A stretch of 64,000 nt of DNA from Symsagittifera roscoffensis. Lineage: Eukaryota; Xenacoelomorpha; Acoela; Convolutidae. This document shows positions 10,808-21,627 of this stretch, piece after piece; positions within the stretch are counted from its first letter, which is position 1; each line of letters opens with the position of its first letter. The notes below the pieces were generated by a model. That model was not told the origin of the DNA. It saw only the letters and a list, made by a program, of their open reading frames with translations, and searched no databases. The stretch spans positions 76,346,213 to 76,410,212 of the forward strand of contig NC_087064.1 in the NCBI RefSeq assembly GCF_963678635.1. Reading direction: 5' to 3'. Made by a program: the position numbers and the translations under genes.

Positions 10808-11275
10808 ATGTCATTTAAAAACCTAGGAAATAAACAAACAATCGTTTTACACAATTGTGAAATAGATAACAAAAAATACGACCTTGTAATCACACCTCAT
10901 ACACAAACAGTTGGATACATTCGAACAAAACGACAAACACTAAAAAGAAAAATAATAACGAAACAAAGACAAATAACACGAAAAAGATTTTCAAGAAATC
11001 GAGACGCATTTTCAGAATCAGAAACCAACAGTTTAGACGAACTTTACAAACTAAAAGAATCAATAGATAAAAATTGCCCACTTCACGATCAATTATATTT
11101 TTCTGACTCAGAAACAACTTCAAATTCATCAAAAAGAGGAAAAAGAAGAATAAAAAAGCAGTATAAACACAAACCAGTACATTTATACAGTTGGAATCAA
11201 CCAATTCGACACATTAATAATTACATATTAACAGTCATCGAACGAAAAAATGAGCTCAACGCACACCCCAGGTGA
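10808..11275 (+). CDS. 155-residue basic ORF preceding gag-pol
   Basis: The product is Lys/Arg-rich, with a basic cluster near residues 45-65 (KRKIITKQRQITRKRF), an acidic/Ser patch (residues 70-110) and a second basic cluster (KRGKRRIKKQYK). There is no membrane segment. It overlaps the gag-pol start by 26 nt in another frame. The overlap and much of the protein recur in the copy at 61252-61712, which carries a one-base frameshift. It may be an N-terminal gag-like or nucleic-acid-binding accessory protein; no family recognised. The overlap suggests termination-reinitiation or leaky scanning to reach gag-pol. Confidence 0.7.
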   Translation: MSFKNLGNKQTIVLHNCEIDNKKYDLVITPHTQTVGYIRTKRQTLKRKIITKQRQITRKRFSRNRDAFSESETNSLDELYKLKESIDKNCPLHDQLYFSDSETTSNSSKRGKRRIKKQYKHKPVHLYSWNQPIRHINNYILTVIERKNELNAHPR

Positions 11276-14200
11276 AGAAAGTCCAGATGATGATGAAATC
11301 TTTCCTTTTATAGTAGATGCAACCACTGATAGAGGACAGCATATATTTTGCACAAATTTACTATTAAATTTATTTGAACCCGGAATCAGTCCATGTAAAA
11401 CAGAGTTCCCAGATGTAAAAATCAAAAGACAAATCATAGATCACTATCTAAAAGATATATGCAACATAACACAACAGTATGGAATCTACTCCATAGAATT
11501 CACCTCACCAAACCATAATAATAGAAAATATACAATTCAAACAGACGATCTTGATTTAGAATTTTCAAAAGTTTTTTCAGAATATATAAAAAGCATCCAA
11601 TATCATAACTCACAAAGAGCAAACTCCATATTCACCAATGAAGTTTTCGCAATAATATATAGTTATATTTCGATATTAGAAAACGAAATCCCAATAACAA
11701 ATGTCTCACCGACAGAAACATCTAAACATTTAAGAGTACGACATGAAATCACACTACTCTCTAGTTATTTAAACATCATTAAAGAAAATTTCACGAAAGA
11801 CGACGTTTCACAACATACAAAACACGATCTACAAAAAATTTTGGCATGGTTCATAATAGATTATTTCACACACAATATTGATTTAATTGCACAAGCAAGA
11901 AAAAATTTTAGACCCCAAAACTCGAACGATGATACCGCTATCACAGAACAATCAGATTATGTTTGGGACCCCGAATGGTCTCATCCCGCATTTATAAGCT
12001 TCCCACAATCAATCTCAAGTCAAGCAATAAGTACGATATCTTACATAAGAGATTATGTAAAAGTAATACCATTAACCATTGACGCAACACCATTAAACTA
12101 TAATACATTTTTACCCGATACACAAAATAATAGTTTAAACTCTACAGTTATACACAATGAAAACCTCAATGGAACTAGGAATCTTACTCAACAAGATATC
12201 CAGACACCATCACACTTCATAAATGAAGAAATTGTACACACAACAACTACACAACAAAGTATTTCACCAATACGCCCAAATTTAACAACACCAAGAAATA
12301 CAAATCCTTCACAAACACAGGTAACCTTACAATCAACCGTTAAACCTTCGGTTGCCCCTAAATATTCACATATGGATTACCAAACATACAGACCCATGAC
12401 AATACCATCAAAAACACGCAAAACATTCACTAGAAACAACTTTGCAGACCATAATTATAATTATACACATCCATCAAAAACATATAACCAACCACAAAGA
12501 AATTTTAACCAATATACAAGATCTCGAAATTGGGATAACCCAATGACCCAACCTAATTCAATAAATTTCCAAACAAATCCTCCACAGGATCACAGTGAAA
12601 ATTACCCATTTTTTCAACAAAATAAAAATAAAAAACAGACATCTTATCAAATGGATTATTTATCCTCAGATGATGATTTCTTACAACCAGATATATTTGC
12701 ACCAAATACTCAAGAATATCGTAGACAAGGAATACAGAGAACACGTACAAATCATAGAAATTTTTCTCCACAACCAATAGATGCACAACATCAACAACCA
12801 ATTCAACAACAAAATCTAATTAATACACAATCTTTTCAACCAATTCAACAACAAAATCCAATGACTGCACACTCGTATCAACCATCACAAATGCAAAATG
12901 AAATACCACTCCCATATTATCTCCAACAACATGAAATAACAAGAAACCAACTTTCAAATTTTTCTCAAATGCCAAATGCAGCAGAATCATTACAAATGAC
13001 AATGAATCCATACCTTATGGGTGGATCATCAATAACATCAAACAAACCTTTAATAGTTTTCACAGGAACAGACCCTGAATATTCTGTAGAAGATTATTTA
13101 AATGCAGTAACAGCAAACCTGATTTTAAATATTGGACCTGAACCAATTAATACGCCACTACATCAAAATTGGATACATCGACGCACAGCGTTAATACAAA
13201 CAACCTTAGATGGCGCAGCCCAAAAATGGTTTTCAGTACTACCTCTAGAAATAAAATCAAACTGGAAAAGGTTTACACAGGAATTTTCAAAAATGTTTGA
13301 CTCCGAAAGAAACAAACAACAACAAAGAGTTTTATGTAATGAAATTCGCAGATTACCAAACGAAACCATCAAGCAAATAGCAGTACGAATCGAAACACTA
13401 GTTCGAAAAGCATATTCATTAAATACACATGACTATAAAAACACAAAGATGACAGAAATCTTAATGATGACCTTAACACCACAATTAAGGAAAATAGCAA
13501 TAAAAAAGAGAGCATCCCATCCTTCTTCAATTCGAGAACCCGATTTAGATTTTCGAAAACTAGTAGACAAATTAGAACAAGCAGAAATCACGATGAAACT
13601 AGAAGAAACGGAAAATCTGAAATTACAATACGTTAACAGAATTGAAACGACTCCCACTAATATTAATAATATACAGGAATCAGAGACAGACCTCGTTGAA
13701 AAAATCACTGAAATACTCAATATTTATGAAAAGAACCCAAACTTTAAAGGCAAACCATCTTTCAAAAAATGGTGTAATTATTGCCGACGATACGGACATA
13801 GTATTTCCGAATGTAAACAAAAACAGCAAGACAATCAAAATAAACCTCAAAAATATAAAGAACCAAATAAATCATTCTATCAATACATGAAAAAAGATCA
13901 AAATCTACCGAACAAAACAGTCCACAGCAACAACAGTTCAGGAAAACCACTCCCGAACAATACAAACTATACAAGAAATCAATCACCATATAACTCAAGT
14001 TATAGAGGAAGATCACCAGAACGAAGAAACACGAATAATTCATCACAAAATCACTACAATAGACCAAATAGTCGAAATAACTACTCCAGATCAAATTCAA
14101 ATACACAACGATTTGTTTCTAGATCTAATTCCCAATCAAGAAATAACTACTATCCAAACAACCAATCACGAAATTCATCATACAATAGGAATAGAAACTA

Positions 14201-17200
14201 CTCCTATAATCGAAATAGAAGTTATTCAAACAACCGAAACCAGAATTACCCGAACAATCAATCAAGGAATAACTCATATAATAGATCGAACTATAACAGA
14301 CCAAACAATAATTACCAAAACAGATCGCGAAATAATTCACAAAATCGACACTCAAGTTATAATAATCGTTATAGAAATTATTCCCAATCACCACACCGGA
14401 ATAATAATAACTATAATAATTCTAATAATCGCCACAGAAGTAGTACACCTAAACATCAAAGACAAATCAATCAAGTACAATCTAACCCAGAAACAACATC
14501 AGACCCTCCAGGTATTGATGACACAGTAACTGATACGTTACAACTCAATCAAATAAACTGTACATCATCAGATTCAGAAAGTGATACTGAAAACACTCTT
14601 TCTATCAATATGATAAAAGTCGAAAATGACTATGAATCTGTCATATATGAACAACCCTTTCCATCACACATATATGAAAATCAATCAGAATTTCTTCAAA
14701 ATTATTACACTACACCCATAAATTCCACACCAACGACACAAGAAACAAATGAGATTAACACTACAAATCAAACCAATGAAAATACCAAAACAAAATGCTT
14801 GAATACAAACCATATTTATCAAAATATACAAAAAGAACAACCCAAAGAAAAAATTTGGACAATACCATTTCTCTTAGAAAGCCCAAGAAATAAAGAATTT
14901 CAACCACCAGACCTTGAAATAGATTTTTTAATTGATTCAGGAGCAGAATCAAACATAATAAACATCCCCACATGGAATGAAATAAAAACTTTACACCCAA
15001 AGCTAACACCTCTTGAAACCTCCAGTAAGTTAGCAACAGCACAAGGATCAACATTGATAAACTACGGAAAAATCCAATTATTTCTCCTCCCCACCAGAAC
15101 AATGGAACAAAGCAAAATTTTAAATAAGCCATTTAAACAAATATTCCATATCACTGACATTAAATATAATATCATTGGAATACCATTTATTTCGAAATAT
15201 ATACCAACAATTAACATACTAAATAGTAAAATATTAATCAAAGATAAATACACAAAAACAAAAGATACATCCTTAACATTTTTTCAAAGATTAAATAAAC
15301 AACCACCATTCTTTTCAAAATTCTACCCGATATTTAACCAACAAAGAAAACACCTAAAACCACTATCAGGAAATATCTATAATTTTTCAATCAAACAAGT
15401 TCACCAATATGATAAAGAACAAAACAAACAAAAATTTTATATGTCAGAATTTGAATTCAAACCTATTCACAAATTTTTCAAAATCACAATCTCATCCATA
15501 AAATATTTGAAAAATTCGAATTCCGATATCATTTCCTTACATGTCTATAACAACACACCTTACCAAGTAACATTACCTTTAGGACTTTTAGGATATTGTG
15601 AAACCAATGCTACAATATCACCAATACACGAAAAAGCCTATCGCGTAAATAATATACTCCAATTACTAGATATTTGCCAATCTACAATTCTTAATGAAGA
15701 ATTATCTATAAATAATATAATAAGTAACGAAAACAGAAATACGGATTATTTCACAAAAACTCCATATTTCAAACCTACATTCAACATAAGTAACTACACA
15801 GAGGACCAACAGAAATTTTTAACAATGTTTAATTTCCAACATTCACAAATAACACAAGACGAATTCGAAAAGTTAGCCAAACAGCTAATTGAATATTCAT
15901 CAGTCTATGCAACATCAAAATTCGATGTTGGAAAAATCAGTTCATCACTACATCTCCCGTTAAAACCAGACGCAGTTTTCAAAAAACAGAGAGCAAGTAA
16001 AGTACCAATTCACTTACATGATAAAGTGAACAGATTACTCGATATTTTAGAACAATACAACATTATATCACCAGTTAATAAAGAAGAACAACCAAAAGGC
16101 AACACATTTATCAACCCCGTTATCATTCTAGCTAAAGGAGAATCATTAAAAATCGTTCTCGACGCTAGATACCTCAATTCACTCATAGATGAATCAAAAT
16201 GTAATTGGCCCATTGAACCAATACAAGTTATTTTAACAAAAATAAACGGCAAATACTTTACAACCGCCGATATGAATAGTGCATACAATCAAATGCCACT
16301 AGATGAACAATCACGACGTTTAACACAATTTGTTATCGGAAACCAACAATATGAATTCAACCGCTTATTCTATGGAATATCCATAGGACCAGCAGCATTT
16401 TCAGCTTTTATGAGCAAAATTTTTAGACCACTAATACTCAAGAAAAACGCAATCACCTATTTAGACGATGTTTTTATGCAATCACAAACAAAAGACGAGA
16501 TGTTCAATGTTTTAGAAAAATATCACCAAATACTTCAGAACGAAAATCTGAAGGCCGCCCCCGATAAATCACACTTCTTTTTGACAAGAGTTAAATTCTT
16601 AGGACATAATATAGAAAGAAAAACAATCACTCCATTGAAATCACGCATTGACGCTATTCAAAAACTTCAACCACCAACAAATAAAAAGAAAATCCAAGAA
16701 TTTCTTGGAATGTTAAACTTTTTAAGTAAATATGTTTATAAAATGCAATTATATCTACGACCATTTTATAACATCCTTAGACAACAAAATAATTTTGAAT
16801 GGAACACAGAACATCAAACACGATTTGAAGAAGTAAAGAAACTTTTAACTGAACAAATTTCAAACACAATTCCAGATTCAAATCAACCATTTTATGCAAT
16901 GTGCGATGCTTCGAACTTTGGCATCGGTGCAGCACTATTACAATCACATAATGGTACAAATAAAATGAACCTCATATCAGCAAATTCTCGATTATTCACT
17001 CAAGCAGAGCTACGACTCTCAACTCTAATGAGAGAATGTGCAGCCATAATATATACACTGACAGAATATGAATTTCTGATACTTGGATCAAAACATCCAA
17101 CAGTTCTATTCACAGATCATAAACCAATCATCTTTCTCTTTACACAAAAATCTAACCCAAACCACCGAGTTTACAGATTTCAACTAATTCTAATGAAATT

Positions 17201-19472
17201 TCCAAACTTACATATAGTTTGGACTGCAGGAAAAAATCTTGCATTACCAGACACCTTAAGTCGAAATACACCACCTGAATTACTTACACGAAAAACAACA
17301 GTTGAAATACCCAAAAACATAAAATTCTACCTTGCAGAAAACGAAACATCACCCCGATTGGAATGCAAATATGCAGTAAAAACTGATATTGAACAATCAC
17401 AAATAAATAGTTTACAACATTTCCCACTTTATTTAGATTGTCAAAATAATCATTATGAAGTTGATCTACTTGGAACATCAACTTTCAAACCAATCCCATA
17501 TTCTCAATGGATAAAAAATAACACCCAACAAAAACGAACAAAACAACACCTGCCTAAAAAAGACCATTTTCCACTAATTGAAAAAGAAAATTTGACTGAT
17601 AAAATAAACTTATCAGGACCACAAACAAACGATTCAAAATACACAATAAATCAAGTTTTTGACCTCCATGACCCACTTGACACAATACCCTTATCTAAAT
17701 TAGAAATTGAAAACATTTTTCTCCCCCCAACAGAAACAATTACAATTTCAACACTGAAACAATATCAAAACCTTGACCCAGTAATTCGACAACTGAAATC
17801 ATGGCACAAATATAAAACTAAACCTATCAAAGCAGATTCAACCATTCTAGGAAACAAAACACTCCTCCGATACTTTCGCAAATTTAACAACACAACAATT
17901 AACGAAAATACAGACCTTTTAGAGTATAACCTGAATGAATCTACAGTTCCATGTCTCCCTTTAAGTATGATTCTTATAGCTTTTAATATTTCACATACAC
18001 AAAATATTAAAGGACACTCTGGATCAGAGAAAACATATTCAAATTTTATACAAAACTTTTATTTCCCAAATGCACCAATTTGGATAAAAGTACTATGCAA
18101 TGATTGTATAGTATGTCAACTAAATAAACCTTACCCAAATCAAAAACAAATAGCACAAAAACAAGATTTTAAAGGACAAAGTTTGTACTTTAATCATCGT
18201 ATCTCATTTGATACTAAAGGACCAATTTCACCCTCATCAGAAGGAAACTCCTACATTATGGTAATTGTTGACGCATTTACACATTATGTAGCACTTAACC
18301 CAGTACCACATTGTAACGCTTATTACGCTTACACAACACTCTATGAACACTGGATAGCAAAATTCGGACTACCAGAAATTTTAGTTACAGACAACGGTAC
18401 AGAATTCATAAATAATGAAATTATCACACTATGTCATTTATATAACATTAAACACAAACCACGTACATCTCATGCACCTTGGACAAACGGCTTAGTCGAA
18501 GGTATGAACCGTTCATTACAAGAATATCTTAGATGTATCATCAACGGAAATGATACAAAATATACCGAATGGTCAGCAGATGTAAAATTATTTCCCTTAG
18601 CATATAATTCACAAATTACGACAACTTTAGGAATGTCACCATACGAAATGGTTTTTAACCAAAAGCCACGCAAACCAATAATGTTTACAGCAAATTCTCA
18701 TAAAAACGCACAAGGTTATTGTCAACCAAATAAAGACTCAATTTGTTATAACCTACCTTTACATACACACGATGAAGATCATTTTCATCACCCACAAATT
18801 CTTAAACTAGCCTCCGGTACACACACCGAATGGATTCTAAATAGAGATAAAAAACACAATGAAATTTATCAAAAAATAACAAAAAAGTTATTACAAAGAC
18901 AAAACATTAATGAACAAATCAATTCACGTTTTACACCAGCCTCCGAATTAAAAATTGGAACATTTGTTTTAATACCTAATTTTAATACTCAAAAAGGAAT
19001 TTCTAAAAAATTACAACCCCTTCGAAAAGGACCATACCAAATAATTGCAAAACCCACTGATGTCACATATAAAATTACCGACTCAAACAAAAAAGAAATC
19101 GTTCAACATCGAAACAACCTATTACCTTATTACCCAAAAGAATACGCACTCCGCGAATTAACTCAATTATATTCTTTCACAGGATTAAAAATCATTCAAA
19201 ATGAACCACATCTGAATAACACAGAACAAAATGATAACCCCACCGAAAATCAAAACACAAAACCAATCGCCACCAAAAACAATACACAAAACCATAAAGA
19301 ATCTCCAGAAAAAAGAAAAAATAGAAAAATGACCGAACAAATAATACCCCAAGAACAAATCGACAAATCAGAAAATAGAAAAACAACAAGACTCCGAAAT
19401 CAACCACGTAAAAACTATAAAATATTCATCCCCCAATCTAAAATTTTAAAGAAAGTGGAATTTAAAAAGTAA
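11250..19472 (+). CDS. Gag-Pol polyprotein, single frame (2740 residues)
   Basis: Replication polyprotein of a Ty3/gypsy element. Approximate order: N-terminal matrix-like and Q/N/P-rich region (1-590); capsid (about 597-785, QTTLDGAAQKWF, KWFSVLP); zinc knuckle CX2CX4HX4C at C842-C855; N/R/S/Y-rich linker (860-1090); aspartic protease with DSG at 1229-1231; reverse transcriptase (about 1567-1830) with YLDD at 1737-1740; RNase H (D1886 in CDASNFGIGAAL, TDHKP near 1956); integrase with H2249/H2256/C2286/C2289 zinc site and catalytic D2321, D2381, E2417 (DX35E); GPY/F module near 2593; basic tail. Gag and pol are fused without a frameshift or stop, unlike most retroviruses. The length is very large, mainly from the N-terminal and linker regions. 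All catalytic residues appear intact, so the protein is probably active. Confidence 0.95.
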   Translation: MSSTHTPGEESPDDDEIFPFIVDATTDRGQHIFCTNLLLNLFEPGISPCKTEFPDVKIKRQIIDHYLKDICNITQQYGIYSIEFTSPNHNNRKYTIQTDDLDLEFSKVFSEYIKSIQYHNSQRANSIFTNEVFAIIYSYISILENEIPITNVSPTETSKHLRVRHEITLLSSYLNIIKENFTKDDVSQHTKHDLQKILAWFIIDYFTHNIDLIAQARKNFRPQNSNDDTAITEQSDYVWDPEWSHPAFISFPQSISSQAISTISYIRDYVKVIPLTIDATPLNYNTFLPDTQNNSLNSTVIHNENLNGTRNLTQQDIQTPSHFINEEIVHTTTTQQSISPIRPNLTTPRNTNPSQTQVTLQSTVKPSVAPKYSHMDYQTYRPMTIPSKTRKTFTRNNFADHNYNYTHPSKTYNQPQRNFNQYTRSRNWDNPMTQPNSINFQTNPPQDHSENYPFFQQNKNKKQTSYQMDYLSSDDDFLQPDIFAPNTQEYRRQGIQRTRTNHRNFSPQPIDAQHQQPIQQQNLINTQSFQPIQQQNPMTAHSYQPSQMQNEIPLPYYLQQHEITRNQLSNFSQMPNAAESLQMTMNPYLMGGSSITSNKPLIVFTGTDPEYSVEDYLNAVTANLILNIGPEPINTPLHQNWIHRRTALIQTTLDGAAQKWFSVLPLEIKSNWKRFTQEFSKMFDSERNKQQQRVLCNEIRRLPNETIKQIAVRIETLVRKAYSLNTHDYKNTKMTEILMMTLTPQLRKIAIKKRASHPSSIREPDLDFRKLVDKLEQAEITMKLEETENLKLQYVNRIETTPTNINNIQESETDLVEKITEILNIYEKNPNFKGKPSFKKWCNYCRRYGHSISECKQKQQDNQNKPQKYKEPNKSFYQYMKKDQNLPNKTVHSNNSSGKPLPNNTNYTRNQSPYNSSYRGRSPERRNTNNSSQNHYNRPNSRNNYSRSNSNTQRFVSRSNSQSRNNYYPNNQSRNSSYNRNRNYSYNRNRSYSNNRNQNYPNNQSRNNSYNRSNYNRPNNNYQNRSRNNSQNRHSSYNNRYRNYSQSPHRNNNNYNNSNNRHRSSTPKHQRQINQVQSNPETTSDPPGIDDTVTDTLQLNQINCTSSDSESDTENTLSINMIKVENDYESVIYEQPFPSHIYENQSEFLQNYYTTPINSTPTTQETNEINTTNQTNENTKTKCLNTNHIYQNIQKEQPKEKIWTIPFLLESPRNKEFQPPDLEIDFLIDSGAESNIINIPTWNEIKTLHPKLTPLETSSKLATAQGSTLINYGKIQLFLLPTRTMEQSKILNKPFKQIFHITDIKYNIIGIPFISKYIPTINILNSKILIKDKYTKTKDTSLTFFQRLNKQPPFFSKFYPIFNQQRKHLKPLSGNIYNFSIKQVHQYDKEQNKQKFYMSEFEFKPIHKFFKITISSIKYLKNSNSDIISLHVYNNTPYQVTLPLGLLGYCETNATISPIHEKAYRVNNILQLLDICQSTILNEELSINNIISNENRNTDYFTKTPYFKPTFNISNYTEDQQKFLTMFNFQHSQITQDEFEKLAKQLIEYSSVYATSKFDVGKISSSLHLPLKPDAVFKKQRASKVPIHLHDKVNRLLDILEQYNIISPVNKEEQPKGNTFINPVIILAKGESLKIVLDARYLNSLIDESKCNWPIEPIQVILTKINGKYFTTADMNSAYNQMPLDEQSRRLTQFVIGNQQYEFNRLFYGISIGPAAFSAFMSKIFRPLILKKNAITYLDDVFMQSQTKDEMFNVLEKYHQILQNENLKAAPDKSHFFLTRVKFLGHNIERKTITPLKSRIDAIQKLQPPTNKKKIQEFLGMLNFLSKYVYKMQLYLRPFYNILRQQNNFEWNTEHQTRFEEVKKLLTEQISNTIPDSNQPFYAMCDASNFGIGAALLQSHNGTNKMNLISANSRLFTQAELRLSTLMRECAAIIYTLTEYEFLILGSKHPTVLFTDHKPIIFLFTQKSNPNHRVYRFQLILMKFPNLHIVWTAGKNLALPDTLSRNTPPELLTRKTTVEIPKNIKFYLAENETSPRLECKYAVKTDIEQSQINSLQHFPLYLDCQNNHYEVDLLGTSTFKPIPYSQWIKNNTQQKRTKQHLPKKDHFPLIEKENLTDKINLSGPQTNDSKYTINQVFDLHDPLDTIPLSKLEIENIFLPPTETITISTLKQYQNLDPVIRQLKSWHKYKTKPIKADSTILGNKTLLRYFRKFNNTTINENTDLLEYNLNESTVPCLPLSMILIAFNISHTQNIKGHSGSEKTYSNFIQNFYFPNAPIWIKVLCNDCIVCQLNKPYPNQKQIAQKQDFKGQSLYFNHRISFDTKGPISPSSEGNSYIMVIVDAFTHYVALNPVPHCNAYYAYTTLYEHWIAKFGLPEILVTDNGTEFINNEIITLCHLYNIKHKPRTSHAPWTNGLVEGMNRSLQEYLRCIINGNDTKYTEWSADVKLFPLAYNSQITTTLGMSPYEMVFNQKPRKPIMFTANSHKNAQGYCQPNKDSICYNLPLHTHDEDHFHHPQILKLASGTHTEWILNRDKKHNEIYQKITKKLLQRQNINEQINSRFTPASELKIGTFVLIPNFNTQKGISKKLQPLRKGPYQIIAKPTDVTYKITDSNKKEIVQHRNNLLPYYPKEYALRELTQLYSFTGLKIIQNEPHLNNTEQNDNPTENQNTKPIATKNNTQNHKESPEKRKNRKMTEQIIPQEQIDKSENRKTTRLRNQPRKNYKIFIPQSKILKKVEFKK

Positions 19473-20070
19473 TTTTAACATTATACTTCACTATCTTGAA
19501 ACCTTTGAAACATTTTTCATTTACATTTTTCAAAATAACATGCTGACAAGTACGTAATAATTCTAGTTCAAAATAGACCAATAGGATTCATCCAATCCGT
19601 CACTTTCTCTAACTCAAACTAAGACCAATTAGACGAATCATATAGAACTCCAGGCACATCTATAACTATAACTTACGACCTCCAGGTCAAAAATAAGCAA
19701 ACCACTCCAACTTGACAACTAAAATAAATATCACCATAATACCGTACCCCTCCCTTATCTAATAACCCAAAGATCAACAATATTTCCCCAACTCAGACCA
19801 CGAATACCCCCAAAGCAAATTTGTTAACTTAGCCTAAAGTAACAAAATGAACATTTTAATTAGCCTAAAGTATAAAAATCTCACCATACCCCGGATCATT
19901 TGACAAACAAAAATAAAGAAAAAGACGACCTCCCAGTCACCATGAAAATTGCCCCCAACAATTTTTTACAAAACTCAACCCACTTGTCAAAAAACTAATA
20001 AATAATCCGACCACACTTGAAAATCGCCTCGAACAGAAAAAAAATATTCGACCAAGAGATCATTTCTTAA
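19473..20070 (+). other. Non-coding spacer between gag-pol and small ORFs
   Basis: About 0.6 kb, A/C-rich with stops in all frames on the sense strand. A splice acceptor for a subgenomic env-type mRNA would be expected here or just downstream, but I could not fix one by eye. Confidence 0.5.
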
Positions 20071-20301
20071 ATGCTCTTCTCTCAATCAGTTACTCAAATA
20101 CTCATAAATTTTAAACATTTTTTTACAATACTTGAAACCTTTATAATATTTCTTTTTGATATACTTGAATCTTTTCTAATAATCCTAATCATTTTTTGTA
20201 ACATTTTTTTAATTTTCTACAATATACTCGAACTATTCCTCCAACTTTCCAAAACCCTTGATTACATCCACAGGTACGAGTCATATAACTTGTCTAAATG
20301 A
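20071..20301 (+). CDS. Small hydrophobic ORF A (76 residues)
   Basis: Predicted small membrane protein. About residues 8-62 are almost wholly Ile/Leu/Phe with few charges, long enough for two membrane passes. Its TGA overlaps the next ATG (ATGA at 20298-20301). No homologue is recognised. The ORF is short, and A/T-rich DNA can yield hydrophobic ORFs by chance; the exact ATGA junction with another membrane ORF favours a real gene. Confidence 0.45.
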   Translation: MLFSQSVTQILINFKHFFTILETFIIFLFDILESFLIILIIFCNIFLIFYNILELFLQLSKTLDYIHRYESYNLSK

Positions 20302-20486
20302 TACGAACAATTTTCAGTAGAACTGATATTTTTTTATTGTTTGTAATTTTCATAGCATTCTTATCATCCCTCATTTTGACAAAATGTAAATGTATAAAGA
20401 AAGCAATCCTCACATTTGCCCTAGCAACAATCCTTCTAATTCTTTTTTTGGAAGAATATTATAATAAACACAAAATTTCTCACTAA
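20298..20486 (+). CDS. Small hydrophobic ORF B (62 residues)
   Basis: Predicted small membrane protein with two hydrophobic segments (about residues 10-28 and 35-53) separated by a short basic loop containing TKCKCIKK, and a charged C-terminus. It starts inside the stop of ORF A (ATGA), a layout typical of coupled translation. Function unknown; a pore-forming or trafficking accessory is one possibility, not shown. Confidence 0.45.
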   Translation: MIRTIFSRTDIFLLFVIFIAFLSSLILTKCKCIKKAILTFALATILLILFLEEYYNKHKISH

Positions 20487-20494
20487 AGTAATAA

Positions 20495-21166
20495 TTCAAA
20501 AAACTATCAAAAATTGCTACCCAACAGTCACAGAATCAGTCTTCACCGACATCATCCCAAGATAACCAAACACCACCTTCAACTACTCAAAATCCTCAAA
20601 CATCTACACGAATTTCTTTTCAAGACAATCCATACACTTTTGAAGAACGACATGCTCGTTTATCAGAACCACTAGAACCAGTTCAACGACAAGCACCTTT
20701 AAGCGAACCAACATATAACCTATACCCAACACTACCACAAGAGCTAAGTAGAATAAGAAATTCTAGTCAAAACCAAAATACAGTCGAAATAAATAGACAA
20801 ATTATACATCCTCGACGAAACAGAAATCTTCAAACTCCCCGAGTTCATTTTGATATACCTCAATCCCCATCACAAAACACTCCAGAAAACCCCATTGGTA
20901 TATTACCAGAAACCCCTACGCTTCTTTCACAACGTAGCACCTCAAGCCTACCATCAGATTACTTAGGTTCAACACCAACATCTGAGCAAATACGTGAAAA
21001 TCCTTTCAACCCCACAAACCAAACATCACGATTTCCATATTGGACTACACATTCATTTACACAAGGTGAACCAAATTTAGTCAATGACCCCATAGATATT
21101 TCTACGGATAAACAACATCCTCATCACTACCAGAAACATTATCACTACCATCAACACCATCAATAA
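20495..21166 (+). CDS. ATG-less open frame, Q/S/P/N-rich (about 223 codons)
   Basis: Open from just after a TAA at 20492-20494 to a TAA at 21164-21166 with no in-frame ATG. The product would be low-complexity, rich in Gln, Ser, Pro, Asn and Thr, likely disordered, resembling in composition the N-terminus of the 601-residue ORF. It must be reached by splicing, a non-AUG start, or has lost its start. It overlaps the next open frame (from 21112), where one base of frame difference separates two otherwise continuous open stretches. Confidence 0.45.
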   Translation, partial: FKKLSKIATQQSQNQSSPTSSQDNQTPPSTTQNPQTSTRISFQDNPYTFEERHARLSEPLEPVQRQAPLSEPTYNLYPTLPQELSRIRNSSQNQNTVEINRQIIHPRRNRNLQTPRVHFDIPQSPSQNTPENPIGILPETPTLLSQRSTSSLPSDYLGSTPTSEQIRENPFNPTNQTSRFPYWTTHSFTQGEPNLVNDPIDISTDKQHPHHYQKHYHYHQHHQ

Positions 21167-21627
21167 ACCAGATTTCACCACCACCTTTTAACTTAAATTT
21201 TCCAAATAATCTCGACGCCAGATATCGAGAACAATCATCAATAAATATTCCTTTAAGACTAGATTGGAATACATTTACAGCACCTCCACCACTATTTGGA
21301 CAACATCAAGAAAGTAACCGCCTTCATAACTGGGCACTTAATAGATTACAATATCGCCAAGATATTCACAACGATATCCGTGATCACAATATTCAAATAC
21401 TCCAACAAAACAGTTTACAATTAAAGTTTGAAATCACAGTTAAGTTAAATAATATTACCCAACATCCCTACCCATTAAATCCACCTAACATAACAGCTCA
21501 ATCACTACCACCACCGTTTATAACTACTGAAGTAATATACAAATACGACAGATATACCAAAAACACAATTGGCTACATTACATTTTATAATCCATACTCA
21601 GGATTATCATACACATGTATATTCTAA
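21112..21627 (+). CDS. Second ATG-less open frame leading into env (about 171 codons)
   Basis: Opens after a TAA at 21109-21111 in a different frame from the upstream stretch, overlaps it by 55 nt, and ends 13 nt inside the env ORF. The middle (about 21230-21420) is more protein-like, with Trp, Arg and Leu and a Q-rich amphipathic run. Either a single-base change broke one larger ORF in this copy, or a programmed shift joins them. The product is not recognised. Confidence 0.45.
   Translation, partial: TTSSSLPETLSLPSTPSINQISPPPFNLNFPNNLDARYREQSSINIPLRLDWNTFTAPPPLFGQHQESNRLHNWALNRLQYRQDIHNDIRDHNIQILQQNSLQLKFEITVKLNNITQHPYPLNPPNITAQSLPPPFITTEVIYKYDRYTKNTIGYITFYNPYSGLSYTCIF

Noticed and set aside
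13750-14600. Programmed frameshift between gag and pol
   Set aside because: One frame runs unbroken from capsid through integrase; the 138-codon overlapping frame at 14113 arises from the repetitive N/R/Y-rich stretch.
11500-19400. Many minus-strand ORFs of 60-140 codons within gag-pol
   Set aside because: They mirror a G-poor, A-rich coding strand (few stops on the complement), are rich in Phe/Leu/Val and have no recognisable domains.
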